Shown here: piece after piece, positions 33,857-43,504 of the stretch
How the letters are laid out: each line of letters begins with the position of its first letter
Position numbering within the stretch: position 1 is the stretch's first letter
Assembly: GCA_947488295.1 (NCBI GenBank)
Contig: CANKYU010000005.1
Location: 124,001-188,000 of the forward strand
Reading direction: 5' to 3'
DNA: 64,000 bases
Origin: an uncultured Anderseniella sp.
GTDB lineage: Bacteria; Pseudomonadota; Alphaproteobacteria; Rhizobiales; Aestuariivirgaceae
Translations under genes and position numbers: made by a program
Notes under the pieces: model-generated
Seen by the model: only the letters and a program-made list of their open reading frames with translations
Told to the model about the DNA's origin: nothing
Database searches by the model: none

Positions 33857-36583
33857 ATGCTCGACAAGCACTTTACACCCGCTGACATTGAAGCCCGTCT
33901 TTATGAAGCCTGGGAAGCATCCGGCGTGTTTCGCGCCAACCAGACACCGGACGGGGACCCGTTCAGCATTGTCATCCCGCCCCCGAACGTAACGGGTTCG
34001 CTGCACATGGGGCACGCCCTGAACAACACGGTGCAGGATATCCTGTGCCGCTTTGAGCGTATGCGGGGCAGGGATGTGTTGTGGCAGCCCGGACTGGATC
34101 ATGCAGGCATCGCCACGCAGATGGTTGTCGAGCGCCAGATGATGGAACGCCAGGAACCGGGCCGCCGCGACATCGGCCGCGAAGCCTTTCTGGAAAAGGT
34201 GTGGACGTGGAAAGCGGAGTCCGGAGGCACAATAATCGGCCAGTTGCGCCGCCTCGGTGCGTCGTGTGACTGGTCGCGCGAACGCTTCACCATGGACGAG
34301 GGCCTGTCGAAGGCCGTTTTGAAAGTGTTCGTCCAGCTGTACCGGGAAGGCCTTATCTACAAGGACAAGCGCCTGGTGAACTGGGACCCGAAACTGCTCA
34401 CCGCGATTTCCGACCTGGAAGTGCAGCAGGTCGAGATGAACGGCAATCTGTGGCATTTCAAATATCCGATCGAAGGCGAGCCGGAGCGCTTCATTACCGT
34501 CGCCACCACGCGACCTGAAACCATGTTGGGCGACAGCGGTGTTGCGGTTCACCCGGATGATGAGCGCTACAAGGACCTGATCGGCAAGAACGTTGTATTG
34601 CCGCTTGTCGGGCGATTGATTCCCATCGTGGCCGACGAATATGCCGACCCTGAAGCAGGCTCCGGCGCGGTCAAGATCACCCCGGCGCATGACTTCAACG
34701 ACTTTGAAGTCGGCAAGCGCAACGACCTGGCCAGGATCAATGTCATGGAGGTCGATGCGACCATCATTCTGGACGGCAACGAAGATTTCCTTGCCGGCGT
34801 CCCGGAGACCGACGAGCTCAAAGCAACCATCGCTGCCCTGCATGGCCGGGACCGGTTTGACGTGCGCAAGCGCGTCGTCGACATGTTTGAGGCGCGCGGC
34901 CTGCTGGAGAAAATAGAACCGCATACCCACATGGTGCCGCACGGTGACCGGGGCGGCGTGCCGATCGAACCGTTCCTGACCGACCAGTGGTATGTGGATG
35001 CCGAGACGCTGGCCAAGCCTGCCATCAAGGCGGTGGAGCAGGGCGACACGGTGTTTGTGCCGAAACAATGGGACAAGACCTATTTCGAATGGATGCGCAA
35101 CATCCAGCCCTGGTGCATTTCGCGCCAGTTGTGGTGGGGACACCAGATCCCGGCCTGGTATGGCGAAGACGGCACGGTGTTCGTTGCCGAGACCGAAGCC
35201 CTGGCCGAAGAGCAGGCGGAATCCCATTACGGTCACCGGGTCAAGCTAGACCGCGATGAGGACGTGCTCGATACCTGGTTCTCGTCCGCGCTGTGGCCGT
35301 TCTCGACGCTGGGCTGGCCGGATAACACCCATGAGTTGCAGCGGTACTACCCGACCAGCACACTGGTCACCGGTTTCGACATTATCTTTTTCTGGGTCGC
35401 CCGCATGATGATGATGGGGCTGCATTTCATGGAAAAAGAGGACGGGTCACCGCAGGTGCCATTCGACACGGTCTATATTCACGCGCTGGTGCGCGATGAG
35501 AAGGGCCAGAAGATGTCAAAGTCGAAAGGCAATGTCATCGACCCGCTGGAGCTGATTGACGAATACGGTGCGGACGCGCTGCGTTTCACACTGGCCGCCA
35601 TGGCTGCGCAGGGGCGCGACATCAAGCTGTCGGCGCAACGGGTAGAAGGTTACCGGAATTTCGGCACCAAGCTGTGGAATGCGGCGCGGTTTGCGGAAAT
35701 GAATGAATGCGTTCGCGCAGACGGGTTTGATCCGGCCCTGTGCAAGGTCACGCTCAACCGCTGGATTGCGGGCGAAGCGGAACGGACCCGGGATGCTGTC
35801 ACTGCGGGCATCGCCGAACACCGCTACAATGATGCAGCCGGAGCGCTGTACAGTTTCATCTGGCATACGTTCTGCGACTGGTATGTGGAGCTGTCCAAGT
35901 CCGTGCTGAACGGTGAAGACGAGGCGGCCAAGGCAGAGACCCGCGCGGCAACCGCCTGGGCGCTGGACCAGATTTTGCTGCTGCTGCACCCGTTCATGCC
36001 TTTCATCACCGAAGAACTGTGGCAGCAGACCGCCGGTGAAACGGCGCGTGACAGCATGCTGGCTCAGGCGTCCTGGCCGGACTATGAAGGTCTTGAGGCA
36101 CCCGATGCATCAGACGAGATTGACTGGGTGGTTCGCCTGATCACCGAAATCCGCTCGGTGCGCTCGGAGATGAATGTTCCTGCCGGTGCAAAGGTACCCT
36201 GTGTTCTGGCGCACCCGGGTGACCTGTCAAAGACCCGTGCCACAGCATGGCTGGCCGAAATCTCCAGGCTTGCCCGGCTGGACAGCCTGACATTTGCCGA
36301 TGATGTTCCGGAAAGCTCTGCGCAGATCGTGCTGGACGAAGCGGTTGTCGCCCTGCCACTGGCCGGTGTTATCGACTTCGGTGTGGAAAAGACCCGGCTC
36401 GAAAAAGAGCTGGAGAAAACCGCAAAAGACATCGCATCGATTGATGGCCGGCTGAACAATGCCGGCTTCGTCGCCAAGGCCCCGCCTGCTGTCATTGAGG
36501 AAACCAAGGAACGCCGCGAGGAGCTTGATGTGAAGGCAGGCCAGGTCAAGGAAGCAATCGCCCGCCTGGCGGCGATGGGGTGA
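33857..36583 (+). CDS. valS: Valine--tRNA ligase
   Basis: A 908-residue class I synthetase. It has the HIGH motif as HMGH (50-53, in PPPNVTGSLHMGHAL), the editing CP1 domain (TVATTRPETMLGDS and GSGAVKITPAHDFND), KMSKS at 552-556, a tRNA-anticodon domain, and the C-terminal Val-specific coiled-coil arm (KTRLEKELEKTAKDIASI). Length fits bacterial ValRS. Start ATG 33857; the binding site is weak. The product charges tRNA-Val in the cytosol. Confidence 0.97.
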   Translation: MLDKHFTPADIEARLYEAWEASGVFRANQTPDGDPFSIVIPPPNVTGSLHMGHALNNTVQDILCRFERMRGRDVLWQPGLDHAGIATQMVVERQMMERQEPGRRDIGREAFLEKVWTWKAESGGTIIGQLRRLGASCDWSRERFTMDEGLSKAVLKVFVQLYREGLIYKDKRLVNWDPKLLTAISDLEVQQVEMNGNLWHFKYPIEGEPERFITVATTRPETMLGDSGVAVHPDDERYKDLIGKNVVLPLVGRLIPIVADEYADPEAGSGAVKITPAHDFNDFEVGKRNDLARINVMEVDATIILDGNEDFLAGVPETDELKATIAALHGRDRFDVRKRVVDMFEARGLLEKIEPHTHMVPHGDRGGVPIEPFLTDQWYVDAETLAKPAIKAVEQGDTVFVPKQWDKTYFEWMRNIQPWCISRQLWWGHQIPAWYGEDGTVFVAETEALAEEQAESHYGHRVKLDRDEDVLDTWFSSALWPFSTLGWPDNTHELQRYYPTSTLVTGFDIIFFWVARMMMMGLHFMEKEDGSPQVPFDTVYIHALVRDEKGQKMSKSKGNVIDPLELIDEYGADALRFTLAAMAAQGRDIKLSAQRVEGYRNFGTKLWNAARFAEMNECVRADGFDPALCKVTLNRWIAGEAERTRDAVTAGIAEHRYNDAAGALYSFIWHTFCDWYVELSKSVLNGEDEAAKAETRAATAWALDQILLLLHPFMPFITEELWQQTAGETARDSMLAQASWPDYEGLEAPDASDEIDWVVRLITEIRSVRSEMNVPAGAKVPCVLAHPGDLSKTRATAWLAEISRLARLDSLTFADDVPESSAQIVLDEAVVALPLAGVIDFGVEKTRLEKELEKTAKDIASIDGRLNNAGFVAKAPPAVIEETKERREELDVKAGQVKEAIARLAAMG

Positions 36584-36605
36584 TGGGAGGTTTGCGCAGG
36601 CCAAG

Positions 36606-37763
36606 CTATCTGCTCGGCCAGTTCCATGCAGGTTTCTCAATCCCGTCCACGATGGTTTCGCCGAGCTCCTTCTTCAGCTCGTAGCTGGCAATGCCTGCCT
36701 GCCTGTTGAGAGCGTCGACCAGTTTGCCGGCATGGGAGACCACGATCACCTGTGATGTTTCGGCTGCCTTCGAGATCAGTCTTGCGAGCGGATCGAGCAG
36801 GCTTGGGTGCAGGCTGGTTTCCGGCTCGTTCAATACCAGGAGAGGGGCCGGGCGCGGGGTTAAAAGAGCCACTGTCAGCAACAGATAGCGAAGGGTGCCG
36901 TCTGAAAGTTCAGCCGTGCGCAGGGGCCTGAGCAGGCCCTTTTGGTGCATCATGAGTTCGAACATGCCATCGTTTACCGACAGTTCAACAGCACTGCCCG
37001 GAAAGGCGTCTTCAATCGCCTCATCCAGAGCTTCTGGGTTGCCGATTTCGCGAATGGTCTGAAAGGCGGCGGCGACATCCGCGCCGGTTGAGGCCAGCGT
37101 CGGTGTGCGGGTGCCGAGTTGCGGCGTGCGAGCCGGGGCGTCCTGGTCGGTCCTGAGGTGATCGTAAAACCGCCACTGCCGCATGCGTTCCCGGATAGCG
37201 AGAAGTTCAGGCGCGGTTTTCGGATCGGCGGCATGCGTCATCATGCTGTCGAAACTGGCCAGATTGGAAATCACGGAAGCGCGATTTCCCTTTTCGCTCA
37301 GCACCTGCACGCCGGGGCCTCGGCGGCCGGCTATTTCATTGGCCCGGCGCAGGGTTTCGCCCACCCACAGGGCTTCAGCCTTGATGCCAGGATCTGAATT
37401 GAACATAGAGGTGCCGTCGGGCTGTGGCAGGCCGAGATCAATGGCATAGCCATAATCTTCATCGGCAAAACCCAGCTTGAGGCTGATCCGGTCGCGGCGC
37501 ACGGTGCCCTGCACCGGTACCTGACCTTTCTTCATGGCGCGGGACACAAGTTCGGGGCCGGCCCACAAGGTTGACTGCAATCCGCCCTCGCGGGCCAGCG
37601 CGCCGATCACGCTGCCCTGGGCCACGTCCGCCAGCAGCCGGATGGCCCGGTACAGGCTGGATTTGCCACTGCCGTTTGCGCCGGTGATCAGCGTTAGCTG
37701 TTCCAGCGGGAGAACCAGGTCGCGGATCGAGCGGTAACCCGAGATGGCCAGGGTGATGATCAT
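36606..37763 (-). CDS. AAA family ATPase (RecF/OLD-like, COG4637 type)
   Basis: A 385-residue ATPase with an SMC/RecF-like head. Walker A is GANGSGKSS (28-36), preceded by ISGYRSIRDL typical of this group. The signature is LSDGTLRYLLL, and Walker B LLVLNEPETSLHP has Asn for the usual Asp. The D/H-loop region reads VIVVSHAGKLVDAL. The coiled-coil insertion is short, so it is closer to the stand-alone predicted ATPases than to SMC. No nuclease (TOPRIM) domain follows. It is 23 bases convergent to valS. Function unknown; some relatives act in defence. Confidence 0.82.
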   Translation of the reverse strand: MIITLAISGYRSIRDLVLPLEQLTLITGANGSGKSSLYRAIRLLADVAQGSVIGALAREGGLQSTLWAGPELVSRAMKKGQVPVQGTVRRDRISLKLGFADEDYGYAIDLGLPQPDGTSMFNSDPGIKAEALWVGETLRRANEIAGRRGPGVQVLSEKGNRASVISNLASFDSMMTHAADPKTAPELLAIRERMRQWRFYDHLRTDQDAPARTPQLGTRTPTLASTGADVAAAFQTIREIGNPEALDEAIEDAFPGSAVELSVNDGMFELMMHQKGLLRPLRTAELSDGTLRYLLLTVALLTPRPAPLLVLNEPETSLHPSLLDPLARLISKAAETSQVIVVSHAGKLVDALNRQAGIASYELKKELGETIVDGIEKPAWNWPSR

Positions 37764-37784
37764 GGGCACCCAGATCCAGGTCGG

Positions 37785-38165
37785 TCAGTCTTCATGATGC
37801 CAGGTCGTGGATACATATTCCTCGTCCTTCTGTCCGGCCCGTTCGAATTTCAGAAAATCCCAATACCCGCATGTCTCGCCGGGAAATGTCCGGCAGGTAG
37901 ATGGTCTTGCGGAATAGATGGTGCAGTTGCGTTGATCGGTGTCAAAAAACTGGCATATACGCCCAAAGTGTTCGTCGTCCTGGCGGTTCAACAGGCGCTT
38001 GTAGCCGTGATCGGCGTGGAGATAGCGCGCCTCGGCCTGTTCGAGCGTGATGCCAAAGTGTTTCGCAATGCGCTCAGCATCGCGCTTGGTGACATTGATG
38101 ACCGGGTAGGAGCAGCAATAACCCGGGCACTTGGTGCAGTCATATTTCGGCTTGGTCATTGTCAA
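37785..38165 (-). CDS. YkgJ-family cysteine cluster protein
   Basis: A 126-residue protein with the CxxCxxxCC pattern (CTKCPGYCC, near residue 10) and further cysteines in ICQFFD, NCTIYSARPSTCRTFPG and ETCGYW. This is the UPF0153/YkgJ zinc- or iron-chelating family, often implicated in metal or iron-sulfur handling. The start is ATG at 38165 (or two codons later). It lies between the LysR gene and the AAA ATPase in the same direction. Confidence 0.87.
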   Translation of the reverse strand: MTMTKPKYDCTKCPGYCCSYPVINVTKRDAERIAKHFGITLEQAEARYLHADHGYKRLLNRQDDEHFGRICQFFDTDQRNCTIYSARPSTCRTFPGETCGYWDFLKFERAGQKDEEYVSTTWHHED

Positions 38166-38175
38166 CAGGCCCTGG

Positions 38176-39087
38176 TTAGGCTTTCAGCTTGTCATAGGCG
38201 GCATTGGTCTTGCGCATTTCCGTGACCAGCCATTGCCGGAATGCAAGGCCGGCGGCATTGAGCTTGAGACCCTTGCCCCACACCAGCCAATAGCCTTCAT
38301 CCTCGCGGATTTCAATGTCAAACGGGCGTACCAGGCGGCCCGACATCAAGGCGTCGCTGGCGACGATCTGGTCCGCCAGGGCAAAGCCCTGTCCGGCCTC
38401 TGCCGCCTGTATGGCCAGGTAGTTCTGGAACAGCGGACCGGCCCAGGCGAGGTCTGCGTTCTTGGTGCCGGCTGCGCGCAGCCAGTCGGCCCACCACTGT
38501 CGGGAATTTTCATGCAGCAGTGTGTAGTTCTTAAGGTCATCGGGTTTTTCGGGCGGATTGTCCGCGATCAGCTCGGGGGCGCATACCGGAAACATCCGGG
38601 ACTTGCATAACAGTTCAGCTTCAACCTCCGGCCAGTTGCCCGCGCCGTAGCGGACCGCGATGTCGTCTTCGCCCGAATAGAAATCCGAAATGTATTCTCC
38701 CGGGCTGACATCAAGCTCGATGTCCGGGTGGGCGGAATTGAACTTGCCGAGGCGCGGCACCAGCCAGCGCGATGCAAAGGCGGCATCGGGAGCAACTGTC
38801 AGGTGCGAACTGTCGCCCTCGATCATCGCATCCCTGGTGGCTTCGGCTATGGCATCGAAAATCGGAGTGAGGCGGGCGGCGTAGCGCTTTCCGGCATCCG
38901 TGAGCACGACACCTCTGCCTGTGCGCACAAACAGTGGCGTGCCCAGCCATTCTTCAAGTTCCCGTACATGGCGCGACACGGCTGCATGGGTGACGAACAG
39001 TTCATCTGCGGCCTTCGTGAAGCTTTGGGCACGGGCGGCAGCTTCAAAGGCGCGAAGTTGGTTCAGGAGGGGCAGGCGACGGCGCAT
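38176..39087 (-). CDS. LysR-family regulator (GcvA type)
   Basis: A 303-residue LTTR with an N-terminal winged HTH (AFEAAARAQSFTKAADELFV and THAAVSRHVRELEEWLG) and a two-lobed effector domain (about 95-295). It opens with MRRRLPLLNQLRAFEAAAR, typical of the GcvA/AmpR subgroup. It is divergent from the 46-aa gene at 39240 across an intergenic region with a perfect palindrome (39121-39137), a likely self-operator. Effector unknown. Confidence 0.9.
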   Translation of the reverse strand: MRRRLPLLNQLRAFEAAARAQSFTKAADELFVTHAAVSRHVRELEEWLGTPLFVRTGRGVVLTDAGKRYAARLTPIFDAIAEATRDAMIEGDSSHLTVAPDAAFASRWLVPRLGKFNSAHPDIELDVSPGEYISDFYSGEDDIAVRYGAGNWPEVEAELLCKSRMFPVCAPELIADNPPEKPDDLKNYTLLHENSRQWWADWLRAAGTKNADLAWAGPLFQNYLAIQAAEAGQGFALADQIVASDALMSGRLVRPFDIEIREDEGYWLVWGKGLKLNAAGLAFRQWLVTEMRKTNAAYDKLKA

Positions 39088-39120
39088 TGCATGACTTTAT
39101 GAATTTTGTGTTACATTTAC

Positions 39121-39137
39121 TCACATATCATATGTGA
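39121..39137. promoter_or_regulatory. Palindromic operator-like site in a divergent promoter
   Basis: TCACATAT-C-ATATGTGA, a perfect 8-bp inverted repeat with a T-N11-A-type core as bound by LysR regulators. It lies 34 bases before the LysR gene and 103 bases before the small gene at 39240, in an AT-rich island. Confidence 0.6.
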
Positions 39138-39239
39138 TATTTTCTTACATGTCAGGTCAGAATTTGCCGTTTGCGGCGCAGCATGGGTGAGCGCATATAT
39201 AGCTCATCAGACACAGCCAACCAAACAAGGAGACAGGTT

Positions 39240-39380
39240 ATGAGCTGGATTTTTGAAGCTTACGCAAACGTTTACAGTGCTGCCATGTTCGGTGGCGAAG
39301 TATCCCGCGGCAATGCTGCATCTGCGAAGGCCAGCGCCGAAGGTTGCCGCACCGCAGCTTATCTGGCCTCCATGCGCTAG
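39240..39380 (+). CDS. Small orphan protein (46 aa)
   Basis: ATG at 39240 has AAGGAGA about seven bases upstream, a near-ideal binding site. The product starts MSWIFEAYANVYSAAMFGG and continues with an Ala/Ser-rich amphipathic helix (SAKASAEGCRTAAYLASMR), with one Cys. It is transcribed divergently from a LysR gene and is the obvious candidate target of that regulator. No homologue is recognised. Confidence 0.68.
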   Translation: MSWIFEAYANVYSAAMFGGEVSRGNAASAKASAEGCRTAAYLASMR

Positions 39381-39422
39381 CAGCGCGATCCCGAAAGCCA
39401 TGGCGTCCGTGTTCCTGATTGA

Positions 39423-40349
39423 TCAGGATGCGGGCGCCTTTTTCGTTGCGGTTTCCTCCAACCGGTTCTTGACTGCGTCAATGAATTCCAGTGCAACGCG
39501 TGAGTAATTGGCATTGGAGCGGATGACGGCAACTGCTGTTATCGGGGTTTGCGGATGGAACGGACGCAGCTCAACGTTCAACGACGATGCAAAGTGAGCC
39601 GAGTAGGGGTCCACTATGCCGACACCGATGCCGGCATTGGCCAGCACACAGGCGGTGTGGCAATAGCGTACTTCCGCGCGCGGTGAATGGACCACACCGG
39701 CTTCCTGAAAGGCCTTTCGAATGATGACGCCGATATTTGACTCCAGGCCGATGAAACTGTGTTCGCTGATGTCTGCCGGGGTTATGGCGTCTTTGGCGCA
39801 TAGCGGATGTCCGTCGGGCATGACGCAAACCAGTTCGCTTTCACCGAGCTGAATGACCTCCAGGTCGCGGTGGTGTTCCAGCCCCAGCACAAAACCGATT
39901 TCAACGGCGCCGGTCTCCACGGATTCAAGCACGGTTTCCAGCCGCCTGATGTCATAACGCACCGTGACACCCGGTCTTTCCTCCAGAAAATTCTGCAGGA
40001 CCTCGGGCAGGGCAGAGTGACCCAGCGGCGGCGTCGCGGCGACCCGCAATCGCCCTGACTTGGTCGATCTGAGGTCGCGAATTTCCCCCTCGATATTTCG
40101 CAACAAGGCAAACACGGGCTCCACTTCATTGAGCAGCAGCCGGGCTTCCTCGGTCGGTTTCATCAACCTCCCGGTGCGATCGAACAGGGTGAATCCGACC
40201 TGTTTTTCAAACTTCTTGATGGCGGTGGAGACGGCAGGCTGGGAGATGCCGAGTTCCTCGGCTGCATCGATTGTCGTCTGGCAGCGCATGACCGCCTCGA
40301 ACACTTCGAGCAGTCGCAGGTTGAGGTCGTTTTTGCGCTGAATTTTCAA
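39423..40349 (-). CDS. LysR-family regulator of the hydantoin locus
   Basis: A 308-residue LTTR. The HTH reads TTIDAAEELGISQPAVSTAIKKFEKQVG, split here: TTIDAAEELGISQPA then VSTAIKKFE, followed by a substrate-binding domain (90-295). It starts with TTG at 40349, overlapping the racemase stop by four bases, so it is the last gene of the leftward cluster and probably cotranslated with it. It is expected to regulate the cluster in response to a hydantoin or carbamoyl amino acid; this is context inference. Confidence 0.88.
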   Translation of the reverse strand: MKIQRKNDLNLRLLEVFEAVMRCQTTIDAAEELGISQPAVSTAIKKFEKQVGFTLFDRTGRLMKPTEEARLLLNEVEPVFALLRNIEGEIRDLRSTKSGRLRVAATPPLGHSALPEVLQNFLEERPGVTVRYDIRRLETVLESVETGAVEIGFVLGLEHHRDLEVIQLGESELVCVMPDGHPLCAKDAITPADISEHSFIGLESNIGVIIRKAFQEAGVVHSPRAEVRYCHTACVLANAGIGVGIVDPYSAHFASSLNVELRPFHPQTPITAVAVIRSNANYSRVALEFIDAVKNRLEETATKKAPAS

Positions 40350-41014
40350 CTGGAGACATCGCCCAGAAGAACCGCTGTCAGCGCCTGAGCCACTGCCATC
40401 TGAACCGGATCCATGACCGGAACACCGAGGTCCTGTTCAAGCGGCGCGCGGTGCCGCGTCATGCCGGCGCAGCCCAGCAGCAACACGTCGGCGCCGTCTT
40501 TTTCAACGAGCTCTCGGGCTACTTCCAGCACTCTTGGATAGGCGTCGGCTTCCTCGGCTGCCGCCACGCTCAGATGCAGCGGGCGTTCTGCGGCGAGCCT
40601 GGTTTCCAGACCGAGCTGGCGAATATAACGCAGGTGGCGCTTGATGGATTGCGGTCCGAGCGCGATCACCCCGAACCGTTCGCCACGCGACAGGGCTGCC
40701 AGAACACCGCTTTCCTGAATGCCGAACACCGGTTTATGTGTAGCTTCGCGGCACACCGTGATGCCGGGATCGGAATAGCACGCAATCACGAACGCATCGA
40801 CGTCGTTACGCTCAACCACAATGCGGCGCAGCGGAAGCGTGACGCTTTCCACGTGTTCCTGGGTTTCGATGCCAATCGGTCCCTCAGCCAGGGTGATGCA
40901 TTCAATGTCGGGTCCCCCTGCAAGGCGCAACGGGTCCAGCACCTCGGAAAACCCCTTTGTCACGTCATCATTGGAGTTGGGATTGATGACGAGAATTCGT
41001 CCGCTCGCGCTCAT
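40346..41014 (-). CDS. Hydantoin racemase (Asp/Glu racemase superfamily)
   Basis: A 222-residue protein. It opens RILVINPNSNDDVTKG, the hallmark of hydantoin racemases (INPNS), with catalytic Cys79 region (VIACYSDPG) and Cys near residue 182 (LLLGCAGMTRH). It interconverts L- and D-5-monosubstituted hydantoins so that D-hydantoinase can use both. It sits nine bases after the hydantoinase gene. Two-Cys acid/base pair intact. Confidence 0.92.
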   Translation of the reverse strand: MSASGRILVINPNSNDDVTKGFSEVLDPLRLAGGPDIECITLAEGPIGIETQEHVESVTLPLRRIVVERNDVDAFVIACYSDPGITVCREATHKPVFGIQESGVLAALSRGERFGVIALGPQSIKRHLRYIRQLGLETRLAAERPLHLSVAAAEEADAYPRVLEVARELVEKDGADVLLLGCAGMTRHRAPLEQDLGVPVMDPVQMAVAQALTAVLLGDVSS

Positions 41015-41023
41015 GTGGTGGTC

Positions 41024-42487
41024 CTAAAGTATCTCCGCCCCGAAATTGCTGGCCGGGTTGAGTTCACCGGCAAGTTCGGTGGTGTATCCGGTTGTGTCAA
41101 ACGGTGCGCGTTTAAGAAATTGTCCCTGTCCGGGTTTTGCTTTGAGTTCACCGGCATCGACAACATAGCGTCCCCGGCTCAAAACCGTTACCGGCCAGCC
41201 GGTCACCCGCCAGCCTTCAAACGGCGTATAGTCCATGTTGTCATGCATTGACTGCGCCGTCACGGTGCGGGTTTCATTTGGGTCCCAGATGGCGATGTCT
41301 GCATCGCTGCCAACGGCGATGGTACCCTTCTTGGGGTGGATGCCGAACAGCCGGGCTGCGTTTGTCGATGTCAGGGCGACGAAGGTGCTGAGGGATATCC
41401 GCCCTTTCAACACACCTTCGGAAAACAGCAATGGCGCGCGCATCTCGATGCCCGGCATGCCGTTGGCCACCTTGTTGAACGGTGGATTGGGTCCAGAAGA
41501 CAGTTTGCCGGTCTCGTCGAAGCGGTAAGGGGCATGGTCAGATGAATACAGATGGAAGGTGCCCGCCTGCAGGTGCCGCCACAGGGCCTGTTGTGTCTGC
41601 GTATTGCGCAAGGGCGGTGAGCAGCAGAATTTGGTTCCTTCCGGATCCGGGCGGTCGAGATCAGCAGCCTCAAGAAACAGATATTGCGGACATGTTTCGC
41701 CGAATATCTTCTGTCCGTCCATGCGGGCCTGGGCCACCCTTCTTGCACCTGCATCCGTGGACACATGCACGATCAGCAAGGGTGCATCGACGAACGAGGC
41801 CAGGCTGATGCCACGATTGATAGCTTCCACCTCGGCGGCCTCGGGATGACTGACGGCATGATAGCGCGCCTGGGTGTGACCCTTGTCAACAAGCCTGCCG
41901 ACCATCCACTTGATCATGGCGTTGTTTTCAGCGTGCACCATTGTCAGCGCACCGTGTTCACGGGCGGTGACCAGAATGTCGAGCATCTGCTCGTCGCTGA
42001 CGATCAGCTTGTCATAGGTCATGAACACCTTAAACGAAGTGATGCCGGCGGCAAACGCCTCCGGCAATTCCTCCTTGATGACCTTTTCGGTGGGGTCCGA
42101 GATAATCAGGTGATACGAGTAGTCCAGTACGGAGTTCGGCGCCGCGCGGTCGTCGTAAATGCGCTTGACGTCGCGCACCGACTGGCCCCGGTGCTGAGCG
42201 GCAAATGGGATGATGGTGGTGTTGCCGCCGAACGCGGCTGACACGCTGCCCGAGTAGTAATCGTCGGACGTCATGGCGCCGGTGGCCGATTCCTGGGCAA
42301 TGTGGCAATGGGACTCCACGCCGCCCGGCAACACCAGCTTGCCAGTTGCATCAATGGTCTCGGTGGCCCCTTCCAGGTTCTGTCCCAGAGCGGTGATGAT
42401 ACCGTCCTTGATGGCGACATCCGCTTCAAAGACGTCAGAGGCGGTGGCGACTTTGCCGCCGCGAATTATCAGGTCGAAATCTTTCAT
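41024..42487 (-). CDS. D-hydantoinase/dihydropyrimidinase
   Basis: A 487-residue cyclic amidohydrolase that opens 5-substituted hydantoins to N-carbamoyl amino acids (or dihydropyrimidines). Metal ligands are H60 and H62 (SHCHI), carbamylated Lys153 (SFKVFMTY), H185 (MVHAEN), H241 (IVHVST) and an Asp in SSDHAPY. The position before the first His is Ser rather than the common Asp/Thr pattern. Start ATG 42487. Flanked by the DapA-like gene and hydantoin racemase. Given the adjacent D-carbamoylase, the D-hydantoin role is favoured over pyrimidine degradation. Confidence 0.92.
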   Translation of the reverse strand: MKDFDLIIRGGKVATASDVFEADVAIKDGIITALGQNLEGATETIDATGKLVLPGGVESHCHIAQESATGAMTSDDYYSGSVSAAFGGNTTIIPFAAQHRGQSVRDVKRIYDDRAAPNSVLDYSYHLIISDPTEKVIKEELPEAFAAGITSFKVFMTYDKLIVSDEQMLDILVTAREHGALTMVHAENNAMIKWMVGRLVDKGHTQARYHAVSHPEAAEVEAINRGISLASFVDAPLLIVHVSTDAGARRVAQARMDGQKIFGETCPQYLFLEAADLDRPDPEGTKFCCSPPLRNTQTQQALWRHLQAGTFHLYSSDHAPYRFDETGKLSSGPNPPFNKVANGMPGIEMRAPLLFSEGVLKGRISLSTFVALTSTNAARLFGIHPKKGTIAVGSDADIAIWDPNETRTVTAQSMHDNMDYTPFEGWRVTGWPVTVLSRGRYVVDAGELKAKPGQGQFLKRAPFDTTGYTTELAGELNPASNFGAEIL

Positions 42488-42559
42488 TGCACGCTCATTT
42501 CCTCTACACCGGCCAGCCGGTCCGTTGCGGTTTTGCACAGTGCCCGTTTGCCGTTCAAA

Positions 42560-43504
42560 TCAGGATCCATCACCAAGCTCCTTTATCCGTTGCTCCAGCC
42601 GGGCAGTCAGAAAACTTATATCATCATGATCAGCCGGTGATAATCGCGGGCCGGGTGCGCGGGTTGCGGCACAGGTGATTGCGCCGCGACGGCGCAGGAT
42701 TTCCTTGCGAATGGCCAGGCCGGCGCCAAGTTGCTGTTCATGGCGGACCAGCGGCAGGTAGGCGTCAAACACATCATTGGCTCGTTGCCGTTCGCCATCA
42801 TTGTGAAGGTCGACTACACTAACCAGCATTTCCGGATAGGCAAAGCCGGTCATGGCGCCATCTGCGCCGCGTTCAAGCTCCATCGGCAGGAACAGGCCGC
42901 CATTGCCGGTCAGGATCGACACCCGGCGGGTGCCGTTGTCGGTTTCCATTTTGCGCACGGCGGTGAGTTTGTTGAGGCCCGGCCAGTCTTCGTGCTTGAG
43001 CATGACCAGTTGCGGGAAATCCGCAACAAGCCGGTTGAAGAGCTGCGTCGATATGTTGACGCCCGTGGTCATGGGAAAGTCCTGATAGCAGACCGGAATG
43101 TCCGGCCCCAGTTTTTCGAAAACCTGGGCGTAGTAACCGTACAGTTTGTCTTCGGTCGTCAGCCCGCCGGATGGTGCAATCATTACTCCGCCGGCGCCGG
43201 CGTCCATGGCGGCATTGCACAAACGGGCCATGTTATCGAGACCGGGACTGGATACCCCGACAACGACCGGCACCCGGCCGTTCACCCGGTTGAGCATGTG
43301 TTCCAGAAACGTAACCGACTCATCCGGTGCCAGTTTCGGCGCTTCGCCCATCATGCCCAGTATGGTCATGCCGGTTACGCCTTTTTCCAGGTAGAACTCG
43401 ACCAGGCTGTCGGCGCTTTCAAGATCCAGTTCACCGGTGTCGGTGAACGGCGTGGCAGAGATGATATAGACGCCGCGGGCGGTTTCATCGAGTGTTTGCG
43501 TCAT
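42560..43504 (-). CDS. DapA-family (dihydrodipicolinate synthase-like) aldolase/lyase
   Basis: A 314-residue TIM-barrel class I aldolase-like protein. It has the GxxGE-type segment GMMGEAPKL, Tyr in VCYQDFPMTTG and Schiff-base Lys in LVMLKHEDW. It is not the biosynthetic DapA by context: it lies inside the hydantoin locus, overlapping the flavin reductase gene by four bases. Such members cleave or dehydrate 2-keto acids; a role in breaking down the amino-acid carbon skeleton is possible but unproven. Confidence 0.87.
   Translation of the reverse strand: MTQTLDETARGVYIISATPFTDTGELDLESADSLVEFYLEKGVTGMTILGMMGEAPKLAPDESVTFLEHMLNRVNGRVPVVVGVSSPGLDNMARLCNAAMDAGAGGVMIAPSGGLTTEDKLYGYYAQVFEKLGPDIPVCYQDFPMTTGVNISTQLFNRLVADFPQLVMLKHEDWPGLNKLTAVRKMETDNGTRRVSILTGNGGLFLPMELERGADGAMTGFAYPEMLVSVVDLHNDGERQRANDVFDAYLPLVRHEQQLGAGLAIRKEILRRRGAITCAATRAPGPRLSPADHDDISFLTARLEQRIKELGDGS

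Noticed and set aside
33788..35236. A 482-codon open frame antisense to valS
   Set aside because: The plus-strand frame is a complete valine--tRNA ligase; the antisense frame shows no domain.
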